Part shown: piece after piece, positions 43,007-54,576 of the stretch | How the letters are laid out: every line of letters begins with the position of its first letter | Position numbering within the stretch: position 1 is the stretch's first letter | Assembly (NCBI RefSeq): GCF_015352985.1 | Contig: NZ_JACYXF010000004.1 | Span: 124,001-188,000 of the forward strand | Direction: 5' to 3' | Length of the DNA: 64,000 nt | DNA from: Noviherbaspirillum malthae | GTDB lineage: Bacteria > Pseudomonadota > Gammaproteobacteria > Burkholderiales > Burkholderiaceae_D | Notes under the pieces: model-generated | What the model was told of the DNA's origin: nothing | The model's input: only the letters and a program-made list of their open reading frames with translations | Database searches by the model: none | Program-made: the position numbers and the translations under genes

Positions 43007-44188
43007 TTACAGTCGTTCGACAATCGTCACATTGGCCATGCCGCCGCCTTCGCACATGGTCTGCAAACCGTAGCGTTTGTTGCGTTTCTTCAGCGCATGC
43101 ACCAGCGTGGTCATCAGCTTGGTGCCGGACGCACCGAGCGGATGGCCGAGTGCGATTGCGCCGCCATTGACATTGAGCCTGTCGGGATCGGCGCCTGTCG
43201 CCTGCAGCCAAGCCAGGGGAATCGGCGCGAAGGCTTCATTGACTTCGAACAGGTCGATGTCGTCGATCTTCATGCCGGCCTTCTGCAGCGCACGCAGCGT
43301 TGCCGGGATCGGTGCTTCCAGCATGATCACCGGATCATGCCCCAGCAGGCTCAAGTGGTGGATGCGCGCAAGCGGTTTGAGGCCATGCGTCTTCAATGCC
43401 TTCTCGCTGACCACCATCACGCCGGTGGCGCCGTCGCAGATCTGGCTGGCATTGGCAGCAGTGATCACGCCGCCTTCCTGCAGCAGTTTCACGCCCTGTA
43501 TGCCCTCGATTGTCGCATCGAAGCGGATGCCTTCGTCGACCGCATGCATGTCTGCGCCGGCGCTGCCGTCGGCGGCACGCACTTCCACCGGCAGGATCTC
43601 GTCGCTGAAATTGCCGTCGCGGGTGGCGGCAATGGCGCGCTGGTGGCTGCGGTATGCATATTCGTCAAGTACGTCCTTGGCCAGGCCGTATTTCTTCGCC
43701 ACCATTTCCGCGCCCATGAACTGGCTGAAATCCGGCACTTCGGCATAGCGCTGGCGAATGTTCGGGCTCATGTAGTAGCCCATGCCGTTCTTCTTCGGCA
43801 GGATGGACGGCGAACCCATGGGCACGCGGCTCATGCTTTCCACGCCGGCGGCGATGACGACGTCCATGGTGCCCGACATGACTGCCTGCGCCGCGAAATG
43901 CAGCGCCTGCTGCGAGGAGCCGCATTGGCGGTCGACCGAGGTGCCGGGTACCGATTCCGGCAGCTTCGATGCCAGCACGGCATTGCGGGCGACGTTGGTG
44001 GACTGCTCGCCGACCTGGCTGACGCAGCCCATGATCACGTCCTCGATCTGCGCGGGGTCGATGCCGCTGCGGTCGACGAGTTCATCGAGCACCTTGGCGG
44101 CGAGATCGACGGGATGCCAGCCGGAGAGTCGGCCGCCGCGTTTTCCGCCGGCGGTTCTGACAGCGGCTACGATGTAGGCTTCGGGCAT
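43007..44188 (-). CDS. Acetyl-CoA acetyltransferase/3-oxoacyl-CoA thiolase
   Basis: A 393-residue thiolase: nucleophile C89 in DRQCGSSQQAL, H349 in GGAIALGHPLGASG and C379 in CEGGGMANV, all present. It condenses or cleaves acyl-CoA and acetyl-CoA; the subgroup is the FadA/AtoB-like catabolic thiolases, and chain-length preference is not predictable. It is parallel to the acyl-CoA operon upstream but separated from the crotonase gene by a 290-base repeat-rich spacer. Confidence 0.93.
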   Translation of the reverse strand: MPEAYIVAAVRTAGGKRGGRLSGWHPVDLAAKVLDELVDRSGIDPAQIEDVIMGCVSQVGEQSTNVARNAVLASKLPESVPGTSVDRQCGSSQQALHFAAQAVMSGTMDVVIAAGVESMSRVPMGSPSILPKKNGMGYYMSPNIRQRYAEVPDFSQFMGAEMVAKKYGLAKDVLDEYAYRSHQRAIAATRDGNFSDEILPVEVRAADGSAGADMHAVDEGIRFDATIEGIQGVKLLQEGGVITAANASQICDGATGVMVVSEKALKTHGLKPLARIHHLSLLGHDPVIMLEAPIPATLRALQKAGMKIDDIDLFEVNEAFAPIPLAWLQATGADPDRLNVNGGAIALGHPLGASGTKLMTTLVHALKKRNKRYGLQTMCEGGGMANVTIVERL

Positions 44189-44234
44189 GTTGGTTCCTTG
44201 TTTCGTGTGTTAATTTAAGAAATCAAATTTTCCG

Positions 44235-44450
44235 GTATTTGGCCGATGCGCCTCGCTCCCTTCTCCTGCAAGCGGGGCGTAGGCAGGGTTTCGCAAACCA
44301 TCGGTTTGCGCTGCCGTAGCCGATTCGGCTTGCAAGCCGAATCGTGGGGCGCGGAGCGAGGGTCGGGGATGAGGGCAATTGCACCACCTCATGCGGTCTT
44401 GCCAAACGCCCTCACCCCTGCCCCTCTCCCGCCTGCGGGAGAGGGGTTCC
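44235..44450. repeat. Cluster of palindromic intergenic repeats
   Basis: Three hairpins in a row: CGCAAACC/GGTTTGCG (44292-44310), the perfect 24-base palindrome at 44321-44344 (arms CGATTCGGCTTG and CAAGCCGAATCG), and CCCCTCTCCCGC/GCGGGAGAGGGG (44421-44446). Flanking GGTCGGGGATGAGGGC and GCCCTCACCCCTGCCC are inverted to each other, so the unit looks like one composite REP/BIME-like element. The 290-base spacer 44189-44478 contains nothing else. Confidence 0.75.
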
Positions 44451-44478
44451 TTTTTGCCAATACTGTCATTCCTTAGTA

Positions 44479-45264
44479 TTACCGCCCCACAAACCGCGGC
44501 TTCCGTTTTCCGAAAAACGCTTCCAGCGCCTCGCGAAAATCCTCAGTCGCCGCGCTCGCGCGGAAGTTGTCGCGTTCCGCATCCAGCTGCGCCGGCAACT
44601 CATTATCGAACGATTGCCGCATGAGCCGCTTCATCCTGCCGTACGCCAGCGTCGGGCCGGCCGCAAGCCGGCTGGCCAGTTCATCGGTGGCCGCGTCCAG
44701 CTCCGCAGCCGGCACCACGCGATTCACCAGTCCCAGCCGCAGTGCTTCCTGCGCATCGAGACTGTCGCCCAGCAGCGAGATCGCCATCGCATTGCGCAGG
44801 CCGACCAGGCGCGGCAGATGCCAGGAACCGGACAGATCGCAGCTGGCTCCAACGTTGATATACGCAAGATTGAAACGCGCATCGTCGGCAGCAATGGCAA
44901 GATCGCAGGCCATCGCCAGGCTCATGCTGCCGCCGGCGACATTGCCGCGCAGGCTGGCAATGACGGGTGCATCCAGCGCGGCGAGCATTCTGATCGATGC
45001 ATGCAGGGGCTCGATCAGCGCCATGGCGGTCGCGGGTGCATCGCTGCGCATCGAGGCAAGGTCGCCGCCGACGCCGAAGGACTTGCCCTCGCCTTTCACG
45101 ACCACCGCCCGCACGCCCGGATCGGCGGACAGTTCGCTGCAGCAGGCATGGAAGGCTTGCGCCGTGGGCACGTCCAGCGCGTTGTGGCTGCCCGGCCGGT
45201 TCAGCACCAGCCAGGCAACAGCGCCTTCGCGCCGCAGTAACACGGGACTGTCTGCATGAGCCAT
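44479..45264 (-). CDS. Crotonase-family acyl-CoA enzyme lacking both hydratase Glu residues
   Basis: A 261-residue enoyl-CoA hydratase/isomerase-superfamily protein. The oxyanion-hole segments are normal (KSFGVGGDLASM, SLRGNVAGGSMSLAMACDL). The two catalytic Glu of true enoyl-CoA hydratases are replaced by S115 (GGSMSLA) and Y135 (RFNLAYINVG), while D143 (SCDLSGSWHLPR) sits where PaaG-type isomerases keep an Asp. It may therefore be an isomerase or another crotonase reaction. ATG 45264 follows GAGGAGAAGATC. Last gene of the liv/acyl-CoA operon. Confidence 0.87.
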   Translation of the reverse strand: MAHADSPVLLRREGAVAWLVLNRPGSHNALDVPTAQAFHACCSELSADPGVRAVVVKGEGKSFGVGGDLASMRSDAPATAMALIEPLHASIRMLAALDAPVIASLRGNVAGGSMSLAMACDLAIAADDARFNLAYINVGASCDLSGSWHLPRLVGLRNAMAISLLGDSLDAQEALRLGLVNRVVPAAELDAATDELASRLAAGPTLAYGRMKRLMRQSFDNELPAQLDAERDNFRASAATEDFREALEAFFGKRKPRFVGR

Positions 45265-45290
45265 GATCTTCTCCTCATTGAAATTGATTT

Positions 45291-46069
45291 TCAGGCGGCC
45301 TTTCCCGCACGCTTGCGTACCGGCGCCTGCGCAGCCTGCTTGCCCTTTTCTTTGCTGGCTGTCTGCGTCGCCTCGTTGCGGCAGACGCCGAGAGACAGCA
45401 GTTCTATCATCTGGCGCGCGATGTCGTCCGCGCTCAGCGGTCCGTCCGGGGAGTACCAGCGCCCTATCCAGCTGAGCGCGCCGGCGATGGTGAAGGCCGC
45501 CATCTTCGGATCGCAGGGCGCCATCGAACCCTCCTCGATGCCCTGCTGGATCAGCTGCCGGAATTCCATGTCGAGCTCGCGCTTGATGGCGCGCAGCTTC
45601 TTGCGGCTCTCCAGCGGCAATGGATCCTCGCCGACGCGGATGACGCACATGCCGAAATCCATGGTCACGATTTCGGCATACTGGCGCATCGCGGCAAACA
45701 GCTTGTCCTTCGCGGTGCCGCCGGATTGCCCGACTCCGCGTATCGCTTCCTGCAGCAGAACCAGCCCGCGGCTGACGCACTGGAACAGGATGTCGTCCTT
45801 GTTCTTCACGTAGTAGTAGAGCGTCGGCTTGGTGATATGCAGGCGCTCGGCCACGTCGTCCAGTGACGTCGCATGGAAGCCTTTCTCGTTGAACATCTGC
45901 GCGGCCGTACGCAGTACGGCATCGCGCTTGGCCTCCCGCTCCTTTGCAATGTCCCGGGTCTTCTTCCATGGCGACTCCGGCGCCGCTGCGCCTGCCGTTG
46001 CTGCAGTGCCGGTTCTGGCGGCCGCTGTTTTCCTTGTAGCCATCAATCCCGTTTCGTTTGATGCAGGCA

Positions 46070-46070
<1 letters not shown>
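45291..46070 (-). CDS. TetR-family regulator inside the acyl-CoA operon
   Basis: A 259-residue regulator: Ala-rich N-terminal tail (1-45), HTH at about 57-100 (HATSLDDVAERLHITKPTLY), ligand domain, and a Lys/Ala-rich C-terminal tail (KEKGKQAAQAPVRKRAGKAA) unusual for the family. Its ATG overlaps the acyl-CoA ligase stop by one base (TGATG), so it is part of the operon. TetR proteins so placed usually sense an acyl-CoA. Candidate binding sites are the TACTCGCGAGTA-type palindromes upstream of livG. Confidence 0.9.
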
Positions 46071-47881
<1,811 letters not shown>

Positions 47882-47898
47882 GTCGCGATGTGTTGATG

Positions 47899-48714
<816 letters not shown>

Positions 48715-48727
48715 CTAAGCTCCTCGC

Positions 48728-49921
48728 TTACTGGCTCAGGGTGATCCAGTCGGAGGCCGGCAGCATCTTCTTCTGCTTCATGTCTGCCTTGTAAATGCGG
48801 CCCACCGGGATGGAATTGCCCTTGATCGAGATCGGCGTGCCGATGATGCCGCCGGTGTCGAAGTTCTGGATCGAGTTCAGCGCCGCCTTCAGGTTCTTGC
48901 CGTCCAGCGGCTTGCCGGCATCCAGCGTGCGCTTGACGGCTTCCGTCATCAGCATGGCGGCGAGGAAGCCCTGGGTGTAGGCAGTGCTCTGGTACTCGGG
49001 ACGAATCTGGCGGATTTTTTCCATCATCGGCGACTTGCCTTCGGTATCGTAGTGATAGCGGTAAGGCATCACGCCCATGAAGCCGTCGGCTGCGTCGCCC
49101 ATGCGCATCACGGTGGAATTGTCCATGGTCCAGAAGGTGCCCATGAAGGCCGATTTCATGCCCATGGACTTGGCCTGGTTGATGAATTCCGGGATCGGCG
49201 CAAGCACATAGCCGTGGAAGATGGTGTAGTCGGGGTCGGCGCGGCGCAGCTTGATCACTTCCGCCGAGACATCCACGCTTGACGGCGGCGTCACGATTTC
49301 GCTGACCAGGTTCAGGCCGAGCTTCTTGGTGGCAGCACGCGTGCCTTCCACCGGATCGCGGCCGAATTCGGTGTCGGAGTAGACCAACGCCACCTTCGCG
49401 CCCGGCTTGGTCTTGGCGATGTAGTTCAGCAGGATGCCGACCATCTCGGTGTAGTCGGGGCCGACCATGAACTGCAGCGGATATTTCTGCGGATCGTTGA
49501 GTTCCTTGGCAAAGGAGGCGCCAGTCATCAGCATGCTGCCGGCGCGCTCCAGCTCGGGATTGACGGTCTTAGAGAAGCCGGTCGAATCCGCGTAGTAAAG
49601 GTTGACCTTGTGCTGGCTGGTGATCTTCTTGAAGGCGGCCATAGAGACATCGACCTTGTAGCCGGTATCCTCCGGCACATACTGGATCTTGCGCCCCTTG
49701 ATGCCGCCGGCATCGTTGACGATCTTCAGATAATCCTTGATGCCGGCATCGATGCCGATGCCGGCGAACGCGAACACGCCGGTCATGGGTATCGAGCCGC
49801 CCAGCACGATATCGCCCTGTCCGCCCTGCTGGGCGCCCTGCGCCGAAGCGTTCGCAGCCAAGCCGAGGGTGCCGGCCGCGGCCAGCGCCGCCAGCCATTT
49901 CTTGATCGGATTGCCAAACAT
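48728..49921 (-). CDS. Periplasmic substrate-binding protein of the liv-type ABC transporter
   Basis: A 397-residue type-I periplasmic binding protein (Peripla_BP_6/LivK-like) with signal peptide ending near ANASAQG. It starts mature with DIVLGGSIPMTGVFAFAG, the ligand-binding N-terminal lobe pattern, and contains YSDTEFGRDPVEGTRAATKK in the hinge region. ATG 49921 is chosen from the signal peptide and GAGGAGACGATAC; open frame upstream runs across livM in another frame and is not coding. The ligand is likely an acid related to the ligase substrate. Confidence 0.92.
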   Translation of the reverse strand: MFGNPIKKWLAALAAAGTLGLAANASAQGAQQGGQGDIVLGGSIPMTGVFAFAGIGIDAGIKDYLKIVNDAGGIKGRKIQYVPEDTGYKVDVSMAAFKKITSQHKVNLYYADSTGFSKTVNPELERAGSMLMTGASFAKELNDPQKYPLQFMVGPDYTEMVGILLNYIAKTKPGAKVALVYSDTEFGRDPVEGTRAATKKLGLNLVSEIVTPPSSVDVSAEVIKLRRADPDYTIFHGYVLAPIPEFINQAKSMGMKSAFMGTFWTMDNSTVMRMGDAADGFMGVMPYRYHYDTEGKSPMMEKIRQIRPEYQSTAYTQGFLAAMLMTEAVKRTLDAGKPLDGKNLKAALNSIQNFDTGGIIGTPISIKGNSIPVGRIYKADMKQKKMLPASDWITLSQ

Positions 49922-49944
49922 GTATCGTCTCCTCTTGTTATGTC

Positions 49945-50985
49945 CTATGTCCGGAATGGCCACAGGTGGAAAGTGCGGCGGACGCGGCGCCAGATTTCGG
50001 CCAGTCCGTGCGGTTCGAAGATCAGGAACAGAACGATCAGCAGGCCGAACACGATGGTGCGGACCGGCGACAGGATCAGGGTGGTGTTGCTGGAGATCGG
50101 CAGCCATCCGATCACGATCTTGAGCAACTCGGGCACCATGGTCATGAACACCGCGCCGAAGATGCCGCCGCGTATCGTGCCCATGCCGCCGACGATAACG
50201 GCGGCGAGGAAGAAGATCGACATGATGAGCGGGAAGCTCTCCGGCGTCACGATGCGGAAAAAGTAGGCGAACATGCCGCCGGCCACACCCGCATAGAAGG
50301 ACGACAGCGCGAAGGACATCAGCTTGTAGCGCAGCAGCGGAATCCCGAGCACGCCGGCCGAGATGTCGCGGTCGCGGATCGCAATGAAGGCGCGGCCGAT
50401 ACGGGTGCGGAACAGGTTGGCCGCGCCGAACAGCATCAGGATGGTGACCGGCATGATCACCCAGTAAAGCTTGAACGACGTATCGAGCGCAAGACCGAAG
50501 AATTGCGCGGGCGGCACCGCAAGCCCGCCGGTGCCGCCGGTCAGGCTGGCCCAGTGCGAGAACGCAAAATGGGAGATGAAGCCGGCGGCGATGGTCGCAA
50601 TCGCCAGGTACAGTCCCTTCACACGCAGCGAAGGCAGGCCGACGATGATGCCGCCTACCATGGCCACCACGCCTCCTGCCAGCAGGTTGAGCAGGAAAGG
50701 CGTGCCGAAGCGAATCTGCAGGATGGCGACCGTGTAGGCGCCGAGTCCCATGAAGGCGGCCTGCCCGAGGCTGACCAGCCCGGTGTAGCCGGTCAGCAGG
50801 TTCAGGCCGGTGGTGCTGGCGACGTTGATGGCAACCAGGCAGGCGAGATAGAGCCAGTATTCGCCGGCGAAGAATGGAAAGACGGCCAGCAATACCATCA
50901 GCGCAATGAGCCATGCGCGCTGCGTGGCGGTATCGAACAATGCCTCATCGGCGGCATAGCTTTCCTTGGCGGATCCGATGCGCAT
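49945..50985 (-). CDS. livM: ABC transporter permease LivM
   Basis: A 346-residue inner-membrane permease with about ten hydrophobic segments; it carries the HAAT permease signature GLNLLTGYTGLVSLGQAAFMGLG (as NLLTGYTGLVSLGQ and AAFMGLGAY) and the EAA-like loop GRAFIAIRDRDISAGVLGI. Start ATG 50985 overlaps the livH stop by one base (TAATG). Partner of LivH in forming the channel. Confidence 0.93.
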   Translation of the reverse strand: MRIGSAKESYAADEALFDTATQRAWLIALMVLLAVFPFFAGEYWLYLACLVAINVASTTGLNLLTGYTGLVSLGQAAFMGLGAYTVAILQIRFGTPFLLNLLAGGVVAMVGGIIVGLPSLRVKGLYLAIATIAAGFISHFAFSHWASLTGGTGGLAVPPAQFFGLALDTSFKLYWVIMPVTILMLFGAANLFRTRIGRAFIAIRDRDISAGVLGIPLLRYKLMSFALSSFYAGVAGGMFAYFFRIVTPESFPLIMSIFFLAAVIVGGMGTIRGGIFGAVFMTMVPELLKIVIGWLPISSNTTLILSPVRTIVFGLLIVLFLIFEPHGLAEIWRRVRRTFHLWPFRT

Positions 50986-51869
50986 TACAGCCTCTCGATT
51001 TCATGGGTGCCGAACAGGCCGTAAGGCCGGATCAGCAGAATGACGACCAGCAGGATGAAGGTGGCGAGCAGCTTGTATTCGCCGCCGAGGTAGGCGCCGG
51101 CCCAGGCTTCGATCAGGCCGATGATGAGCCCGCCGACCAGTGCGCCCGCCACGCTGTCGAGGCCGCCGAAGATCACCACCACCAGCACCGATAGGCCGAA
51201 CACGCCCATGGTCGAGGAAATGCCGCCGATCGCGCCGACCACGATGCCGGCCACGCCGGCAATCACTGCGGCAAAGCTCCATGCCAGCGAAAACACGCGC
51301 GGCACATTGATGCCCATGGAATAGGCAGCCGCCTGGTCGGAGGCGGTGGCGCGCAATGCGACGCCGCCGCGCCAGTAGCGGAAGGTCAGCAGCACGATGG
51401 CAATCAAGGCCACCGCAATCCAGAAGCCGTAGAAAATCTTGGGTGCGAGGAAGGCTTCGCCCAGCCTGATCGGCGCGGAAGGAAAGAACTCTGGAAGGCG
51501 GCGCTGGTCGGCGGTCCAGATCAGCTCCACCAGCCCGACGAGTATCGACGACAGGCCGACGGTCACCATGAAGGAAGCGATCGGCGACTCGCCCAGCATC
51601 GGCCGGATCACCGTGCGCTCCAGCAGCATGCCGAGCGCGCCCATGGCGACAAGCGCGGCCGGCACCGCGATCCAGAGCGGCAGGCCGGCGCCGGCGGAAA
51701 ACGCGAAGAACAGATAGGCGCCCGCCATCAGCATGTCACCCAGCGCCAGGTTGACCACGCGCGTGGCCTTGTAGATGATGACGAAGGCCAGTCCGGTCAG
51801 GGCGTACAGGCCGCCGGTACCGAGGCCGGCCAGTGAAATTTCCAGGAAAAAGAGCCAGTCGAAATTCAT
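50985..51869 (-). CDS. livH: ABC transporter permease LivH
   Basis: A 294-residue permease, with LGTGGLYALTGLAFVIIYKA at the N-terminus and the loop GVALRATASDQAAAYSMGIN facing the ATPases, then GGLDSVAGALVGGLIIGLIE. About eight membrane helices. The start overlaps the livG stop (ATGA). Confidence 0.93.
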   Translation of the reverse strand: MNFDWLFFLEISLAGLGTGGLYALTGLAFVIIYKATRVVNLALGDMLMAGAYLFFAFSAGAGLPLWIAVPAALVAMGALGMLLERTVIRPMLGESPIASFMVTVGLSSILVGLVELIWTADQRRLPEFFPSAPIRLGEAFLAPKIFYGFWIAVALIAIVLLTFRYWRGGVALRATASDQAAAYSMGINVPRVFSLAWSFAAVIAGVAGIVVGAIGGISSTMGVFGLSVLVVVIFGGLDSVAGALVGGLIIGLIEAWAGAYLGGEYKLLATFILLVVILLIRPYGLFGTHEIERL

Positions 51870-52723
51870 GCCGCGCTCCGGAAACCCTGCTTTTCACCCT
51901 TTGTCCCCGCCTGCTTGTAGCGTGCCCGCAGCGCATGCACATCGCCGGAGCCGAGATAGGCGCGGATCACTTCCGGATTGGACTGCACCTCGGATGGAAT
52001 GCCGCTGGCGATCACCTGCCCGAAATTGAGCACCACCACATGATCCGAAAGATCCATCACCATGCTCATGTCATGCTCGACCATTAAGATGGTAACGCCC
52101 CACTCTCGCCGCACTTCAAGAATGAAACGAGCCATGTCTTCCGTCTCTTCGCGGTTCATGCCGGCCACCGGCTCGTCGAGCAGCAGGATCTGCGGTTTCA
52201 TCGCCAGCGCGCGCGCCAGTTCCACACGCTTCTGCAAGCCGTAGGAGAGCGAGGCGACCGGCGCCTTGCGGATGTGGTCGATCTCAAGGAAATCGATGAT
52301 GCGTTCCTCGATCTCCTGCCTCAGCTGCTCTTCCTCCCGCCTTGCCCGCGGCGTGAAGAACAGCGCGCCGAGCGGACCGGTCTTGAGATGGCAGTGGCGG
52401 CCGAGCTTGATATTGTCGAGCACCGTCATGCCGCGAAACAGCGCAATGTTCTGGAAACTGCGCGCCAGGCCGAGCGCGGCGCGGCGCGGCGGCGCCACGC
52501 CGGACAGGCTCTTGCCGCGGAAAAGAATGTCGCCAGATGCCGGCTTGTAGAAACCGGAAATGGTATTGAACACCGAAGTCTTGCCGGCCCCGTTGGGGCC
52601 GATCACGGACGTGATGCTGCCTTCGGCCACGCTGAAGCTGACATTGTCCAGCGCCTTGACGCCGCCGAAACGCAGCGTGACGCCGCGCACGTCGAGAATG
52701 GAATCGTTCGCTACTGCCTGCAA
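51866..52723 (-). CDS. livG: Branched-chain-type ABC transporter ATPase (LivG), TTG start
   Basis: A 285-residue ATPase: Walker A GPNGAGKTS, signature LSYGLQKRVELARA (an unusual SYG in place of SGG, seen in other LivG proteins), Walker B ILLLDEPVAGMN, and the extended Q-to-signature region typical of LivG. The start is taken as TTG 52723 because AAAGAGGAG lies six bases upstream; an ATG at 52750 would sit before that site and has none of its own. First gene of the eight-gene acyl-CoA operon. Confidence 0.9.
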   Translation of the reverse strand: MQAVANDSILDVRGVTLRFGGVKALDNVSFSVAEGSITSVIGPNGAGKTSVFNTISGFYKPASGDILFRGKSLSGVAPPRRAALGLARSFQNIALFRGMTVLDNIKLGRHCHLKTGPLGALFFTPRARREEEQLRQEIEERIIDFLEIDHIRKAPVASLSYGLQKRVELARALAMKPQILLLDEPVAGMNREETEDMARFILEVRREWGVTILMVEHDMSMVMDLSDHVVVLNFGQVIASGIPSEVQSNPEVIRAYLGSGDVHALRARYKQAGTKGEKQGFRSAA

Positions 52724-52799
52724 GTTTGTCTCCTCTTTTATGCAGCGCATCGATACTTCATTCGAATTGTGGTGGTTTATCGCGGCAGAATATTTTTTC

Positions 52800-52811
52800 T
52801 ACTCGCGAGTA
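52800..52811. promoter_or_regulatory. Palindromic operator TACTCGCGAGTA upstream of livG
   Basis: A perfect 12-base palindrome 77 bases before the livG start. Its core ACTCGCGAGTAAC recurs with one change at 52984-52997. TetR proteins use such compact dyads, and a TetR gene is the seventh gene of this operon. Confidence 0.65.
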
Positions 52812-52983
52812 ACTTCGGAAAATACTAGCACAGGAAATTGTGCTTGCAAGCAGTCGGGTAAAAAATTACTGCAATCTGAATTTCATGGAAAAATCGCTTA
52901 TTGCATTGCAAAAGCGAGAAGTATTGCGCCTCGAATGCTTGGCCAGGCTGATCACCATCGGGTCGGTCAAAGCGACTTGTTCA

Positions 52984-52997
52984 TTACTTGCGAGTAA
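52984..52997. promoter_or_regulatory. Second copy of the palindromic operator
   Basis: TTACTTGCGAGTAA: 14-base dyad with one mismatch, sharing 12 of 13 core bases with the site at 52800. It lies nearer the GFA gene, so it could act on either direction. Confidence 0.55.
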
Positions 52998-53240
52998 CGC
53001 TTGCATACAGCGGGGCCGGTTTCATGCCGGCAATCCGGATGCCGAAGCCTTGAGCAATCCCTCCGGCCGGCTTGTGTACAATTCCGGGATTGCTTCTCCG
53101 GCCGGGTTTTCCACCGTGCGCATCAGCATATCAAGGAGCCTTAACATGACAGGTTTGGATACCCGCAGCAAAGCACAGCCGAAATCATGGGATGTCATCT
53201 TTCGCTCATTTGAAAGCGCTGTTGTTCTGGAGAGGCTGCC

Positions 53241-53648
53241 ATGCTGAGCGGTGGATGTTTCTGCGGTGCGGTGCGCTATGAAACTGACGGCACGCCGTTT
53301 CACGAGACCAACTGCCACTGCGAAATCTGCCGGCGCACCTCCGGCGCTCCCATGGTGGCCTGGTTCAGCGTTCCGAAAACCGGCTTCCGGCTTGTCGCCG
53401 GCAAGCCCACCCGGTTTCGCTCGACCGCCTTAGGCATGCGCAGCTTTTGCCCGCAATGCGGCACCCAGCTCACCTTCGAAAACGACAATCTGCCGGACGA
53501 GATCGACGTGACTATCGTCAGCCTGGACGATCCGGACCGGCTGACTCCCAAGGATCACACCTACGTTCGCAGCCGGCTGCAATGGGTAAAGCTCGCCGAT
53601 CAGCTGCCGCAATATCAGGAAACCCGCAGAGAGGCACACAAGAAATGA
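53241..53648 (+). CDS. GFA/CENP-V-family zinc protein
   Basis: A 135-residue protein of the glutathione-dependent formaldehyde-activating enzyme (GFA) fold. Zinc ligands: C6, C8, C70, C73 (structural site, GGCFCGA and FCPQC) and C25, C27, C30 (NCHCEIC, second site). True formaldehyde activation is doubtful for most members. GGAGAGGCTGCC precedes ATG 53241. Its stop overlaps the start of an AraC gene (ATGA), so the two are co-translated. Confidence 0.9.
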   Translation: MLSGGCFCGAVRYETDGTPFHETNCHCEICRRTSGAPMVAWFSVPKTGFRLVAGKPTRFRSTALGMRSFCPQCGTQLTFENDNLPDEIDVTIVSLDDPDRLTPKDHTYVRSRLQWVKLADQLPQYQETRREAHKK

Positions 53649-54475
53649 TGCGGCATGTCGTTCTGCCGGTACCGCCGCTGCGGGCTTGCATACGCAACAT
53701 CATGATCGGTGAATTCACCAGCGCCGACAGCCATCTGCCGGCAACACCCGATGCGCAGCTGGTGATCTACCTGCGAGGCAGCGCTTCATTGCTGGAACCG
53801 GCATCGGCAGCACCCATGCCGCTGGCCTTCATTGCAGGCACCTGCATGACACCCCGCAGATTTCGCGTTGACATCGGCAGCCGCTTCATCGGTGTCACCT
53901 TCCGGCCGACAGGATTGTCGGCCTGCTTCGGCATGCCGGCGAATCTGTTCTTTGAACGCATCGTTGCGCTTGAAGACGCGCTGCCACAGCATACTGTTGC
54001 GCGGTTGACAAACGAACTTTACGGCGTGGCGAGCATGCATGCCGCGGTCGAGGCGGTCGAGGCCTTCCTGATGCGCTCCCTGCACGGCGGAGGCAAGCGC
54101 GAACCAGCCTTGCCTGCGCTCGGCCTGGAACGCCTGCTGATGCCCGCAGCGGCACTGGCCGACGGGCTGTCGCTCGGCACACGCCAGCTGGAGCGCCGCT
54201 TCCTGGTCAACTACGGCATGCCGCTGCGCGACTGCCGCCGGCTCGCACGTTTTTCGTCGGTGCTTGCACAGCTGCTCGCGGGAACGCCGGCTGCCGTCAG
54301 CATGGCGCGCATCGCCGTCGAGGCGCACTATGTCGACCAGGCGCATTTCATTCGCGATTTCCGCCAGTTCGTCGGCGACACTCCCGGCCGCTTCCTCAAG
54401 GCGAAAGATGAGGAAGATTCGATCTACAGCCTGTGGCGGCTGAATGCGGCAGAACTCCCCGCCTTCATCGACTGA
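53645..54475 (+). CDS. AraC-family regulator
   Basis: A 276-residue protein: N-terminal DUF6597-like sensor part (ACIRNIMIGEFTSADSH, FRVDIGSRFIGVTFRPTGL) and a C-terminal AraC HTH pair at about 175-265 (LSLGTRQLERRFLVNYGMPL and AHYVDQAHFIRDFRQFVGDTP). ATG ATG at 53645/53648 allows either start; both overlap the GFA stop. Coupling suggests that it regulates or responds to the GFA gene product's pathway. Confidence 0.88.
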   Translation: MMRHVVLPVPPLRACIRNIMIGEFTSADSHLPATPDAQLVIYLRGSASLLEPASAAPMPLAFIAGTCMTPRRFRVDIGSRFIGVTFRPTGLSACFGMPANLFFERIVALEDALPQHTVARLTNELYGVASMHAAVEAVEAFLMRSLHGGGKREPALPALGLERLLMPAAALADGLSLGTRQLERRFLVNYGMPLRDCRRLARFSSVLAQLLAGTPAAVSMARIAVEAHYVDQAHFIRDFRQFVGDTPGRFLKAKDEEDSIYSLWRLNAAELPAFID

Positions 54476-54576
54476 ATTGATCAACTTTGATCAACCGAGC
54501 CGTCACATGTCGTGTCGGTACAATCTTTTTGTCGGCAGTACGGATAAGGTTTCCGCTCTCAGGAAAGGAAACCGAC

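Larger units (their letters stand above)
52724..53240. other. Divergent promoter region of the liv operon and the GFA gene
   Basis: About 515 bases. It contains two related palindromes (52800 and 52984) and an AT-rich stretch near 52770-52900 likely to include the liv promoter. The GFA gene has GGAGAGG just before its start. No gene is called in between; open frames here have no ribosome sites. Confidence 0.5.

Noticed and set aside
48728-50914. A 728-codon open frame on the minus strand
   Set aside because: The binding protein starts at 49921 with its signal peptide and ribosome site; the upstream part is a shadow of livM, which is in another frame with normal family motifs.
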